A stretch of DNA of 64,000 nt from Neostapfia colusana (lineage: Eukaryota > Streptophyta > Magnoliopsida > Poales > Poaceae), in the NCBI GenBank assembly GCA_030760725.1, contig JASWHV010000003.1, forward strand, positions 65,452,264-65,516,263, written 5' to 3'. The position numbers were made by a program, and so were the translations under genes. This document shows, piece by piece, positions 11,471 through 23,100 of this stretch (position 1 is its first letter; each line of letters begins with the position of its first letter). Under the pieces are notes generated by a model. It saw only the letters and a list, made by a program, of their open reading frames with translations, searched no databases and was not told the DNA's origin.

Positions 11471-11960
11471 GTGGCCCCCGGGCCCATCTCGAGGGAGATA
11501 TTGAGCCCGAGGTGGGGCCTCTGTCCCTTCTACTTCGCGCACCTTCTCGAAGACCCGCTTTGGCCGTTGTTGGAGCACGAACAGTCGTGGGATCGTGGGG
11601 GCGTGAGCCCTGCTTGATGGTTGCTTTTACTGTGGCGGTTCCCAAGGCTGCCACTTCTGCACGTTGCAGCGCCTTTTCGGGAACCGCTGGGTTCTCCGCC
11701 TGGGGTCTGACCTCTTGGTCTACCGCTTCCGCAGGATGGCCTAGGCCTACTTGTCATCGACTCCAGGGCTTGGAGCTGAAGCGGTTATCCCAAGCAGCGT
11801 ATTCGAAGAGTTTCAAATCGCTTTGAATCGTGTCTGGGAAGTTTAGAAGGGGATCTCATCTTCATCGCAGGCTTCCCTTCGCACTTCCCCACGCCTGAGC
11901 CCTCCTTGTTTCTCCGAGCTCTTGCGCCTTCGTCTTCCAAGTCTTGTGCTTCCGCCGCCA

Positions 11961-14256
11961 ATGGCTTCCAACCTGCCTCTGCCGAGCTTCGCCCGGTCAG
12001 AAGACCTTAGACCGGTGCATAAGTTGTTGGGGTGGCATTCAGTGGAGCAGCGGCGCTGCCTCTGGTGAGGGATTCTCCCCCTGCGTCTGAGGGCGGGGGA
12101 GATTGTCTTCTTTACCGCCTATGGCTTGGCGGGGTTCGTCCCGCCAATCTCTTCGTTCTTTGTGACGTTACTGGAGACGTACGGTGTCCAGCTTCATCAC
12201 CTCTCCCCCAACTCTGTTGCCATGGCCGCCGTCTTCGTGCACTTCTGCGAAATGTTCGTAGGAGTGCGCGCCTCGATGACGCTCTTCCGCCACTTCTTCG
12301 TGCTGCAGACGACCGGGCGCAGATCGAGGAACCAGCTGGGGGCATACTACTTCCAGCATCGCTGCAAGGACCCGAAGGTCTTCAGGTAACTTCTACCCTT
12401 CAATGCGGCGAGGTGGGAAGGCTGGAGGGACCACTGGGTGATCGTGAAGACTGATGAGCACGATTGCCTCCAGTTGCCAACCGGTGCTCCAACCACCGAG
12501 CGTCGCCTCTGGGAAGAGAGCCCGGTGATGGAGCTCGAATACGCGCCAATCTTGACGCGGATCCGGTCCCTGGCAGAGCAGGGATTGATGTCTCTGATGG
12601 TGCTGGAAAGCTTCCTGTCGCGGCGCATTGCTCCGCTGCAGCAGCGCATCCACCCGGCGTGGTACTTCAGCGACATCCACGACGGCATCAGGGTGGATAC
12701 GGGCTTGGACTCAGTTCCTTCCGAGGAAGAACTGAGGGAGATATTGTCATACGTCAGAAGCGACCTCCTCGACGACAACTCTCTTATGTTGTCAGCTTCC
12801 TGCCCCCTCTCTCCATGGAGCCGTTGTTAAGGTCGAGGCTGCTGTGGGAGCTGCCGACGCTACACGATATTGGTATCGCCGTTCGTCAGGTCGGGGACAC
12901 CTTCCGAGGAATCTCGATTTCCGGGGTTGATCGCTCCGGAGCGGAGCACGAGGCGTCAGCCGACGCCCAACCCGCGCCGAAGGTAGACGGAGCCCGGGCC
13001 ACCGACGAGGGGAAGGGGACGGACCCAGCCTCTAGGTTGCCAGAGAAGAAGCGCGCCCGGTCCCCTCGAAGGGCGCCACTTGCGCCAAGCCAGGGGACCG
13101 GAGTTCCCCCGGGCTCACCTTCGAGAGGCGTTGGTTCGTTGGGCGGCGGGCCCAAGAGGCCTCGGATCTTCAGCTCCGACGGGACTCCCCTCGGACAGCG
13201 GTGGTCCGAGGAGTCCTAGGCGGAGGCTCCGGATGCACCCCCTGTTTCGCCGGCCCACGTACCTCCGGTGCAGGTCCCGTTGGCGGCGCCAGGCCCCGGC
13301 GGTCCTACCCCAGCCCGGAAGCCGGGGCTCCATGCCCTCTGGAGTGTCCGAGTTCCTCGGTAAGCTCATACTCACCGGATCTCGACACTTGCTCATTTCT
13401 TTTTTCTCTTGTCCTGAGGGGCCCCCACGCTTGCAGAGGCTCACCGGCTGCCGGGAACATGTGTGTTCCCCGACCTTATCCGGCTAGCGGAGGTGCTGGG
13501 CTGCAGCGTCCAGAGGCTGTGGCGGCTTTTTCGGCCCTCGAGCCAGTGCGGGTGCCTCCACCTTCTGCGCCGGTTGGACCGGCTCCTGCAACGGCAGCGG
13601 CGGCGCCCACTCCTCCTCCTTCATCTATTCGAAGGTCAGCGGCTATCGATGCCATGGAGGAGTTGCGGCTGCAGTTGGCGCGTCGCGAGTGCGCCGTTGC
13701 ATATCAGGAGCGAGCCGTGGTCGCCGAGGAGAAGAAGGTCGCCAAGTGGCTGGAGGCTTGCGAGGGCGACCTGAAGGCCTGGGCCAAAGAGCTGGAGCTT
13801 CGGGAGACTGCTCTAGCCGAGAGGGAGGAGCAGGCCTCCCGGGAGCGCCACGTAGTGGAGGAACTCAAGGCTTCGCGGTCCGTCGAGGCTAAAGCGGTCT
13901 GGAGCTTTGTTGGCGAAGCGGAGTCCGCTCTGGTGCCCCTCAGTTTCAGTCCCGTGAGGCCGGGGGCTCCGGAGCAGGGGGTGACCGATGCGCTCCCGGC
14001 GCTCAAGGCTATCAGCGCTAAGCTGGGGCGGCTTGAGACTATGGTTGCCGACGAGCTCGACGCCGAGGGGAGGGACCTGGCAAAGGAGGTTGCCATGCAT
14101 GTGCTGGCGTGCTTCCGAAGCTGGGATCCCTCCCTCTCCCTGGAGCCGATGAGGCAGGGCACCGTCGTCGAGCGGGAGGAAGCCGCCAGGGCCGGAGTTG
14201 GGGACGTGGCTGCCCTTGTAGCGTCTAGGTTCCACCGGGAGTCCGAGGACTCCTAG
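11961..14256 (+). pseudogene. Antisense 'putative gypsy type transposon' (PF04195-like) gene carried by element A, decayed
   Basis: Lies on the strand opposite to the transcript of element A. From ATG 11961 one frame carries a conserved block near residues 80-140 (YGVQLHHLSPNS, FVHFCEMFVGV, LGAYYFQHRCKD) that I recognise as PF04195-like. It continues to 12830 (RWEGWRDHW, HPAWYFSD). In-frame stops are TGA 12066 and TAA 12387. The frame then changes near 12790, and a TAG lies at 13217. A proline-rich segment follows. A GT...AG interval at 13360-13436 (77 nt) exactly reconciles the frames and is a credible intron. The last exon encodes a charged coiled coil (about 13650-13890) and ends in a C-terminal block with ACFRSWDPSLSLEP. 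Function is unknown. Such genes accompany Tat-lineage elements of grasses. Confidence 0.72.
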
Positions 14257-14547
14257 GCGCTCGTCCTTGTAGTTGAAGGGCTTTGTATCTTTTGTTTTTG
14301 TTGAGTCTGTAGTCCAGCTCATGGAGATTTAATGAATGAATAGACTCCTGTTGTTTTTTGTGTCTGTGTTTTTTATCTTCTTCTTGGCTTGGCCCGCCCG
14401 AGTCCTTAACTCCGTAAGGACTTCAGGAGGTCTTCACCGATCTTGAAGTCTTGCACATACACCTTCCTCGGGTCCTTGTTGTGATAAGGGCCCGAAGGGT
14501 CTTCGGAGCTTGCCCCGTGAGGACGGGGGAGGTCCGGATCTGCTAGC

Positions 14548-14719
14548 CACGTGGTGGGCCCGGAGCTCCTCTAAGGAGAGGGTGGTCCGACCCCGCGGGA
14601 AACGTGGAGCCTTCGGAGCTTGCCCCTGCGGAGGGGGCGAGGTCCGACTCTGCTGGCCACGTGGCGGGCCCGGAGCTATCCTCTGAGGAGAGGGGGGGCC
14701 CGGCCCCGTCGGACACGTG
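14548..14719. repeat. Second, internal G-box array of element A
   Basis: CACGTG at 14548, AACGTG at 14601, CACGTG at 14658 and 14714, with the same alternating contexts (gtggtgggcccggagct, cgtggagccttcggagct) and 53-57 bp spacing as the LTR array. It lies ~300 bp past the end of the antisense gene and outside the LTR. Confidence 0.75.
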
Positions 14720-15692
14720 GGGCCTTCGGAACCCGCCCCTGCAAAGGGGGCGAGGTTTGGATCCTCCGGTCTTGCGTTGGAGTAGTCAGGAGCTCCGATC
14801 TCTCTTCGCGCGGTCCCCGTAGTGGCCCCCTTGTAGGTGTGGCCAATGGTTTGGGCACACCTACCATACTCTTGCGGGGGAGCTAAGGCCAGGAGGTCCT
14901 GCACACAAGTAAGGGAACCGTAATTCTCCTTGGGGGCTCCCCCCTCCCTATCTCATAGTCTTATTTGGCTTACGATCCTGGTCCGGTATACGGGGCTTGG
15001 GCAATTCAGTGCGCCCGGCACCGGGGGTCCGGCTCCCTCCGAGGTCAGGGTACGACCATCCGGCCCCTAGTACTGGACCGTAACGCTGGGGAGGCAGAGT
15101 GCACAGGCTTTCGGTATGGAACTAGGCAAAGCAGGCTGTACTCCCCTGGACCTCCGAAGGGCAGGGCACACACGCTTTGGGTCGGAACCAGGCAAAGCAG
15201 GCTACGCACCCTTGCCCCCCCATGCACAGCGCAGGCTTTTCCTGGAGGTGACCAACTGGCATCGCAACACCTGACTGGGGGAGGCCCGAGAGGCCCCCTG
15301 GCCATCGGCAGGTGCTTCAAGCGCGACCGTCTTCGGTAGGATAGCAAATGCCGACTAGGGATGAGAGTGGGAAGAGAGAGAGCTAAGTGTATGGTGAGCA
15401 TACACGAAAAGTGTGATCATAAAAATTAATGCGTAATTTAAATGAGCATATAAGTAAGAGTGTGGTAGAACATGAGTCTTTCTGCATAAATGCCCATAGG
15501 AGGAAGGCAGGCTAAACATGGAGGCAACTACCACCCCATTATGAGGGGAAGCAAGATCCCTCGTGCTTAGGGACGGAACCAGGCCAAGCTGGACGTAGTC
15601 CTGGACCGTCCCCTGGGCTTAGTTGCTCCTAACGCTGTTCCTGGACTCTATGGAATCTATTACAGAAAGAAAAGACCTGTGCTACCAATGCT
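14720..15692 (-). other. Non-coding internal 3' region of element A
   Basis: Lies between the integrase remnant and the internal G-box array. It holds a short direct repeat (aaccaggcaaagcaggct and a variant, near 15120 and 15185). It shares scattered words with the equivalent part of B (29720-30120), such as gaggaaggcaggctaaacatg. No convincing coding sequence seen. Confidence 0.6.
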
Positions 15693-16030
15693 CTAGGGAT
15701 AGAACTTACGAAGATGTTCCATGTTCCAAGGGATCAGGAGCGGGTCCCCATCCTTGGTGGAAAGGCGTACGCACCCGGGGCGGCATACTTTTGTGACTCG
15801 GAAGGGACCTTCCCAGCTGGGAGAGAGTTTGTTGGTCCCTTCACGAGAAAGTATGCGACGCAGCACCAGGTCGCCTTCTTTGAGCTCCCTGACACGCATG
15901 GTCCTTTGGTGGTAGCGCCGGAGCACCTGCCAGTACCGTGCATTGCGGAGCGTTGCTTGTAATCGAGCCTCGTCGACGAAGTCGATGTCTTCGTGCCGGA
16001 GCTGGTCCTGCGCGACTTCTCCCTAGGGGA
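15693..16030 (-). pseudogene. Integrase C-terminal remnant of element A
   Basis: The minus-strand frame 15693-15926 encodes the last ~77 residues of a Tat-lineage integrase (LRRYHQR, GDLVLRRI, WEGPFRVTKVCRPG, MEHLRKFYP). It matches the C-terminus of the intact polymerase frame of element B at 30135. Similarity continues to about 16024 and then stops. The integrase catalytic core, RNase H domains and RT that should lie further right are absent. Confidence 0.82.
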
Positions 16031-16054
16031 CCCAGGATGTCTTCCTCCATTGGC

Positions 16055-16710
16055 TTAGGCCGACAAGAGGTTGCCAGGGCCAGGGCAGCCCCCAGGAGGT
16101 GGAGCCGAGGCACGGTGGCGTGCACTCGGGTGGAGCTGGCCTGGTTCTGCACCGCCAGTGGCTGGCGCTCGGGCTGTTGCAAGTGCTTGGAGCTTCTCCA
16201 AGGCTGACTCTGTAGCAGTGCGGTCTGCACGGATCTTGAGGACGCCTGTTGGTGTAGGCATCTTCAAGATGAGGTAGCCGTAGTGGGCTACCGCCATGAA
16301 TCGTTACAGAGCTAGCCTGCTGATGATGGCGTTGAAGGGGAGGTCGATCTCTGCCACATCAAACAAAATGTCTTCTGTTCGGTAACTATCAGGTGCCCCG
16401 AAGGTGACCGGAAGGCTGATGTTGCCGTAGGGGACGACTTGTCCCGGCCCTACCTCTAAGAACGGGCTCGAGGGGATGAGCTTGGCCATCGGGATTTGCA
16501 GCTTTTGGAAAGCTGCGCGGCTGATGAGGTTCAGGCCGGCCCCGCCATCTACCATAATGTGGTACATATTCACGTAGGCGATGGTGGGAGCTACCAAGAG
16601 CGGTAGCTGCCCGACCCCAGCCATGTTCTTGGGGCAGTCAGTGGCGTCGAAGCTGATGGGGGTCCTCATCCACTTGAGGTGCGGCCTACGCTTGGGACAG
16701 GAGCCACCGA
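16055..16710 (-). pseudogene. Protease-region remnant of element A
   Basis: Two minus-strand frames (16304-16669 and 16055-16297) match the protease segment of element B at 33738-34595, sharing TPISFDATDCPKNMAG, VDGGAGLNLISRAAF and FDVAEIDLPFNAII. The retroviral-type aspartic protease signature appears as VDGGAG. The frame is broken between the two pieces. Element C was inserted at 16710; the gag side of A resumes at 38041. Confidence 0.82.
16706..16710. repeat. Left target-site duplication of element C (ACCGA)
   Basis: ACCGA directly precedes the LTR start TGTGACACCC at 16711. The same five bases follow the LTR end GGGCGTCACA at 38041-38045. A 5-bp duplication is what a gypsy integrase makes and proves insertion of C into A. 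Confidence 0.95.
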
Positions 16711-16870
16711 TGTGACACCCTCATCTCTGGTGTCAACATATATTCACGTTTTATGAAGAGAAAAACATTTTAAAAAAAATAGGAACAGAGAAAGTTATCA
16801 AAAGGATAGCCAGTAAGAGCCGAGTCCAGTTAACATAAGAGCACCGAAGACAACTTCTGCGGCTGCTGGC

Positions 16871-17366
16871 CACATGGCGTGTTCAGAGCTCATCCCTACG
16901 AAGTAGGGAGAGGCCGCCGCTAAGCTGGCTACGTGGCAGACTCCAAGCTCATCTCCTCAAAGGAAGGGAGGTCCGACCGTGTGGGACACGTGTTGTTTCG
17001 GAGCTAGCCTCTGCGGAAGAAGCAAAGGCATTTCCGCAGGACACGTGTCAATCTCGGAGCTCACCTCCGAGAAGACCGGTTCCACCGAACACGTGTCACC
17101 ACCGGAGCTTATCTCCGGGAGGTCTGTCGCTGTTGGACACGTGTCGACCTCGGGGAACGTCTCTGAGGAAAAAAGGAAATACCGACACTAACACGTGGCG
17201 TGCGCGGAGCCACCTCCGAGCGAGATAGGAGGTCCCGACCGCCAGGATACGTGGCGCACGCGGAGCTCACCTCCGAAGAAGAGGGAAATCTTGCTCGCTT
17301 GACACACGGCACAACCGGAGCTCATATGTACGGAGAAGGAGATACCAGGCCCCAGAAGGACACGTG
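16871..17366. promoter_or_regulatory. G-box array in the U3 of element C
   Basis: CACGTG or one-base variants begin at 16871, 16930, 16987, 17042, 17090, 17138, 17192, 17248, 17303 and 17361, spaced 48-59 bp. Each is followed by an n-CGGAGCTCA-type word, closely resembling the units in A and B. The array sits ~200 bp upstream of the TATA box. Confidence 0.75.
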
Positions 17367-17558
17367 GAGCCTCCGGAGCTCATCACCGCAGAGGTAACGA
17401 GTTCTGGAGCGTTTTTTACGCGTAAAGATACTGGTGCGTAAAGGAAATCGACTTGAATTCCACAATGATTACTGAAGATAAGAAGTTAGGATCCAACAAC
17501 GATCTGAATAGGACTCTTATTCGGGATACAATCAGATTAGGACTCTTCTCCTCCCAAT

Positions 17559-17566
17559 TATAAATA
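17559..17566 (+). promoter_or_regulatory. TATA box of the C LTR
   Basis: TATAAATA is preserved in both LTR copies (17559-17566 and 25437-25444), ~200 bp downstream of the G-box array. It would place the transcript start near 17590. Confidence 0.7.
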
Positions 17567-19744
17567 GAACCCAGAACCTCTGGCCAAAACCACAAACTTC
17601 TTTTCCATCTTCTGAGCCGACGACTTAGAGTCCTAGCCCTAACTCGCCGAGTAAACCATCGCCGAAGCACAGCGAGGGAGATAGCCGGAGGAGAGCCGAG
17701 CGGTCTGAGGAGGACCTCGAAAACCAAGAAGAACGTAAGGTAGGACTCCGACACCACCTTACGACATCGTTGTATTCTCTTTGCATCTGTTCTTTGATTC
17801 CTTCTGAACAGAAGTCTTCTCGTGGAAAGATCACTTGATGATCAGGTTGATCTAAAGACAAGATCATCGCCACGTCCACCTTTGATCCGAACACCTCTGT
17901 CCAAACAAAGTCATACAAGAAAAACGTGCGAACCAATGTAATAAAAGCTAATCATAGGATAAGCATGCATATGCATCATCGAATCTAGTTTAAGGTTTGT
18001 GCATGATATTGATTGCTGTGAATCTTGTATGCAGGTGATCCTACCTAGCAGGACAAGCTTAGTGAGCTGTCTACGACGAGCTGCAACAACAAGGTTTTGA
18101 GATCCAAGAACCCCCGGAACCGCAAGAATAAGGCAAGTGCTCCTTGACCATATTGATCCTATGTTTTGGGTAAAACTGTTTTGTTTTGCCAAAAGGTGTG
18201 TGTGCTAAGTCAAACATGATGGGAAACCCTTTTATAGGAGTTTACTAGTTTTGATTAAACCACCCTTGTCGCCAGGGAAGTTTATGAGTCGGGTATGGTT
18301 TTTGCTTTTATGCTTCGCTGAGTCCATGGGATTGGGAAGCGAGATAGATGTGTCTAGCTAACAACACTCGTAATGATGATGAGAAACTGATGATGTTAAT
18401 GAACATGGATCGGAGGGAGATCTAGGCAAGACTGGGTTTGTGAATGAGGTAGCACGAGATGGTGGTTTACTTGCCGTAGATCTAAGGACCGGTTCATGCA
18501 TGCACATGCCAGGATAACAGTGCCACCACAAGGCCAAGTATGGGTGCGGCTTAGCTGAGTAATTAGGTAAGTTGCTAGAGTGTTATGGACTGTGGAAGGC
18601 GCGGGGAATGGGAGTCGAGTGAGGACTGCCCTGGGAACTGCATGGCACAAGAGGGGGTCCATGGGTGGGAGAATTGGAGATTCTAGCCTGCCAGTGAAAC
18701 CTTAGTGAGTCCATACATCTAGTAACCCCTTTGTAAAGGCTATTTTGTGATCTCTTGGCCATACACCGACGGTTGTGTACTGGTATAATGGAGGTTCTGC
18801 AGTCGCCGACGGGTGACGAAATCACAAACTTGTGGGTAAAGAGGTACAAACTCTGCAGAGTTATTAAAACTATCATGATAGCCGATCTTACGGACACGAG
18901 CACCTGGCTAAACTGCCATGATTAGTTAGGATGGTTATTGGGAAGGTTCTTGGTTATGGTTAATGAGTTTGGTTATGTTTTGGTTGTTGGGACTGTTGAG
19001 TCCAGGTGATGAGATGGTTGCATGACCGTTGAGTCATGACATGAGATTGGTCTCATTGCGAGGCGAAGTTGTTTTATGAGATAAGATGGTAGCGAATACG
19101 GGAAGGTATTCGTGAGATGGTAGCGAATACGAGGAGGTATTCGTGAGTATGAATAAAGGTTGGTTAATGTTCGGATGGAACACGGAAAGGGATGAAGGTA
19201 TGTTGGTAATTCAATTCATGCTTGGATTACATTCATTTAAAGTTAAGTTTCTGTTTTAGCATGATTTTATAAATTTGCTTTTCTGCAAATGAGCCTTTTA
19301 TTACCTACCTTGTTATGAGTTGCATGTCATGTGTTTTTCCGCACTTGTTGAGTACATCATTGTACTCAAACTTGCATTATTATTTCATCATCAGCAGCAG
19401 GAGAAGCCTACTATGAAGACCAAGTGGGGCATTAAGGCGTGTGATCTATTCTCAACCTTGCCTGTGGAGGGAGTAGAGATGGAGCCACTTCTGCTTAGAT
19501 TTGCTTCCGCATTAGTTAAATCGCTTCCGCATTAGAATAAAGACTTCCGCTGCATAGAAATAAGACTTCCGCTGTGAGCATGAGTCCAAGACTCATGAGA
19601 CATTGTAATAAACTCTGTTATTCGTGGTAATATATATTCTGAATTCAGTTTGTGGATCATATGTGTATGTGTGGTGAACATCCTGGGCACACATATTCAT
19701 TAGTTCTCGGTTCCGTGGTTTTCCACAGAATTGAGGGCGTCACA

Positions 19745-19836
19745 GATTGGTATTAGAACCACGGGTTGACAGTAGGTTACATGCCTACATAGAAACCTTA
19801 GATTGACATTAGAGCCACGGGTTGACAGTAGGTTAC
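19745..19836 (+). other. Primer-binding region of element C, duplicated
   Basis: Directly after the LTR, TGGTATTAGAACCACGG resembles the primer site for initiator tRNA-Met (usual form TGGTATCAGAGCC). A second copy begins 56 bp later (gattgacattagagccacgg), and both are followed by the same gttgacagtaggttac. Confidence 0.7.
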
Positions 19837-20170
19837 ACCCTTAACCCTAAGCCACGCTGACCAAAGGAAGCACTCTAGGACGCTTAGATTGGCTTTAAAA
19901 CCCACCTTGACATAGGAAACCATCATTGAATAGGAGTTGTATGAGCCCTTACAATGATTGTTTGTGATTATGTGCTTAGTGTGAGTTGTGGGACGTCTTA
20001 AAACATTGTCCATATCGACACGTAAGAAGAAAGAGGTGTGAGATGCTTCGCCACTTGTTCACATTCTCATATGGGCTGATATATATATAGTCCAACTCAC
20101 CTTAATGCATATAGTTGAAGGGACCTACCTAACCTTCTAACCTTCTATTCTATTTCGTTCTCTCTCACAG
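19837..20170 (+). other. Untranslated leader of element C
   Basis: About 330 bp between the primer-site duplication and the gag ATG. No open frame or recognisable motif seen. Confidence 0.6.
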
Positions 20171-23100
20171 ATGGTGAGGGGAAATGCCGGCCGAAGGAAC
20201 GTCCAGGAGGATGACCATGATGAAGTTCCTGCTAACCCGGGAGCTGGTGAAAATCACCTGGAACGGCTGCTGGCCATGCAAAACCAGCTTATGCAAACCA
20301 TGATCCAAACTTTGGGTCAGTTGCAGGCCAACCAAAACCCCGTTCCGGCACCACCGCCGCCACCACCGCCGGCTTATAACAGGTTGGGTGAGTTCATGAG
20401 GACTCGACCACCCACCTTTGCTCAAGCTAGTGATCCCATGGAGGCCGATGATTGGTTAAAATCCATGGAGAAAAAGCTTTCCATTGTTCAGTGCAATGAC
20501 CGAGAGAAGGTTCTCTTCGCGTCGCACCAACTTATGGGAGCCGCTGCTGACTGGTGGGATGCCCTGAGCAATGCTCATGCCGACTCGGAGGCAATCACTT
20601 GGACTGAGTTCAAGGGAAGTTTTCGCTCTCATTACATCCCTATTGGTGTAATGATGCTCAAGAGGCAGGAGTTTGAAGGTCTCCGCCAAGGACAGAAGAG
20701 CGTGAATGAGTATCTCAACAAGTTCATACAACTGTCCCGGTACGCCCCCGAAGATGTCAACTCAGACCAGAGGAAGCAATACATGTTCATGAGAGGGTTG
20801 AACAATGAGATCCAGGTTCAACTCCTCAATAATGACTACGTAAGCTTCCAGAAGCTGGTTGACAAGGCCATAGTGGTTGAAAATGAGATCCGAGAGATCA
20901 AGCGAGAGTGCAAGAGGAAGACACCATACCAGCCTCAAGGGAGCAACGTACGACCTCGGTACATGCCCCCTGCACCGCAGTATGGATTGACCACTCCTGC
21001 ATACTGCCCGGGTCAACCACCCCAGCAACGACCCGTTGCACCCGCACCTCGCGTGCCCATGCCTCCTGCGCCCCGACCTAACAATGGCGCCCCTGTTCAA
21101 AACCCCCGCCCCAACGTACCTGCTGCCGTAGGCAACAGGGCATGCTTTGCATGCGGGGAAGTAAGCCACTTCGCGAACCAGTGCCCGAGGAGGGGCCGTG
21201 GACAGCAAGGTAACGTGCCCAAGCAGAACCAGCGACCGAACGGAGGGGACAATCAAGGAAACCATGGACAGCAGAACTATGCTCGTGGCCACGTGAACCA
21301 TGTCACTGCCGAGGAAGCACAACAGGCTGAGGACGTCGCAATTGGTATGTTCCTTGCCAACTCCAACCCAGCCGCCATTTTATTTGATTCTGGAGCATCA
21401 CATTTCTTCATATCATCCAACTATGTTGCCAAACATCATCTACCTATATACCACTTAGAATGTGCTATGTTAGTTAATTCTCCCGAAGGAGAAATGAGGA
21501 CTAATATAGTATGTCCTAAAGTAAGCCTTAAAATAAGGGGGGTAGACTTCCTTGCCAACCTTATTGTCTTGGACTCCCAAGGGATTGACATCATACTCGG
21601 AATGGATTGGCTAAGCAAGCACAATGGAGTAATCCAATGTGCTGAAAGGAGTGTGCAGTTGACAAACGAGCACGATATTCGTGTCGAGTTTGAGTCAGCC
21701 CAGCAAATCACCGAACGAGCAATTCTGAACCACGTCGAAGGACCCACCGTGGACAACATCCCAGTGGTTCAGGAATTTTCGGACGTGTTCCCGGAAGAGC
21801 TTCCAGGTATGCCGCCTGACCGGGACATTGAGTTTGCCATAGATTTGGTACCCGGAACTGCACCCATAGCCAAGAGACCCTATAGGATGCCCGTCAACGA
21901 GCTAGTTGAACTCAAGAAGCAAATTCAAAAATAGTTGGAGAAGGGTTTTATCTGTCCAAGCTCATCACCATGGGGAGCTCCGGTGCTCTTCGTAGACAAG
22001 AAGGATGGAACCCAAAGGATGTGCGTGGATTATCGGTCTCTCAACGAGGTGACAATCAAGAACAAATACCCTCTGCCCCGTATAGAGGACCTATTCGACC
22101 AGATGAAAGGAGCCCGAGTGTTCTCCAAGATTGATCTTCGGTCGGGATACTTCCAGCTGAAGATTAAGCTCTCCGATATACCCAAGACAGCCTTTCGGAC
22201 ATGGTATGGTTCGTATGAATATATCGTCATGTCTTTTGGGTTGACAAATGCACCCGCATACTTCATGTACCTTATGAACAAGGTTTTCATGGAGTACTTG
22301 GACAAGTTCGTCATGCTTTTCATCGACGACATTATGGTGTATTCAAAAAGTGAGGAGGAGCATGAAGAACATCTAAAATTGACCTTGCAGAAGTTGCGTG
22401 AGCATCAATTGTATGCCAAGCTCAACAAGTGTCAATTTTGGCTAAAGGAAATACCTTTCCTAGGCCACATTATCTCCAAGGAAGGGGTATCGGTTTATCC
22501 TGGAAAAGTGAGAGATGCTCTGAAGTGGGACCAACCGCAGAGCGTGAGGGAGATTCGGAGTTTTCTTGGGATGGTTGGATACTATCGACGCTTCATTAAA
22601 GACTTCTCTAAGATAGCAAAGCCTATGACGGAGTTGCTAATGAAGGGAAAGGTCTTTCAATGGACACCGGTCTGCCAAGAAAGTTTTGAGGAACTCAAGA
22701 AAAGGCTAACCACAGCACCAGTTCTAGTATTGCCAGACGTAAGCAAGAGCTTTGACATATATTGTGACGCATCCAGACAGGGGCTCAGATGTGTGCTCAT
22801 GCAAGAAGGACAAGTGGTAGCCTATGCCTCACGGCAATTAAAGAAGCACGAGCGTAATTACCCTACACATGACTTGGAGTTAGCAGCAGTAGTGCATGCA
22901 TTGAAGATTTGGAGACATTATATCCTTGGTCATCGATGTGAGATCTATACGGATCATAAAAGCCTCAAGTACATATTTACCCAAACGGATTTGAATTTGA
23001 GGCAACGTCGATAGTTAGAACTTATCAAGGATTACGATGTTGGAATCAACTACCACCCCGGGAAGGCCAATGTAGTAGCTGATGCATTGAGCCGAAAGGG

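Larger units (their letters stand above)
16711..19744 (+). repeat. 5' LTR of element C (3,034 bp)
   Basis: Begins TGTGACACCC, ends GAGGGCGTCACA, and is followed by the primer site. The U3 has a G-box array (16871-17366) and a TATAAATA box (17559-17566). The 3' part carries attccgc/cttccgc words that also occur near the end of the D LTR. It matches the split 3' LTR with scattered substitutions and a few length differences. Confidence 0.93.

Noticed and set aside
10820..11654. Long overlapping open frames in all phases over the LTR G-box arrays (also 14434-14904, 27572-28319, 36804-37418 and 40373-41092)
   Set aside because: They translate the GC-rich 55-bp repeat in several frames on both strands with no preferred frame; composition artefacts.
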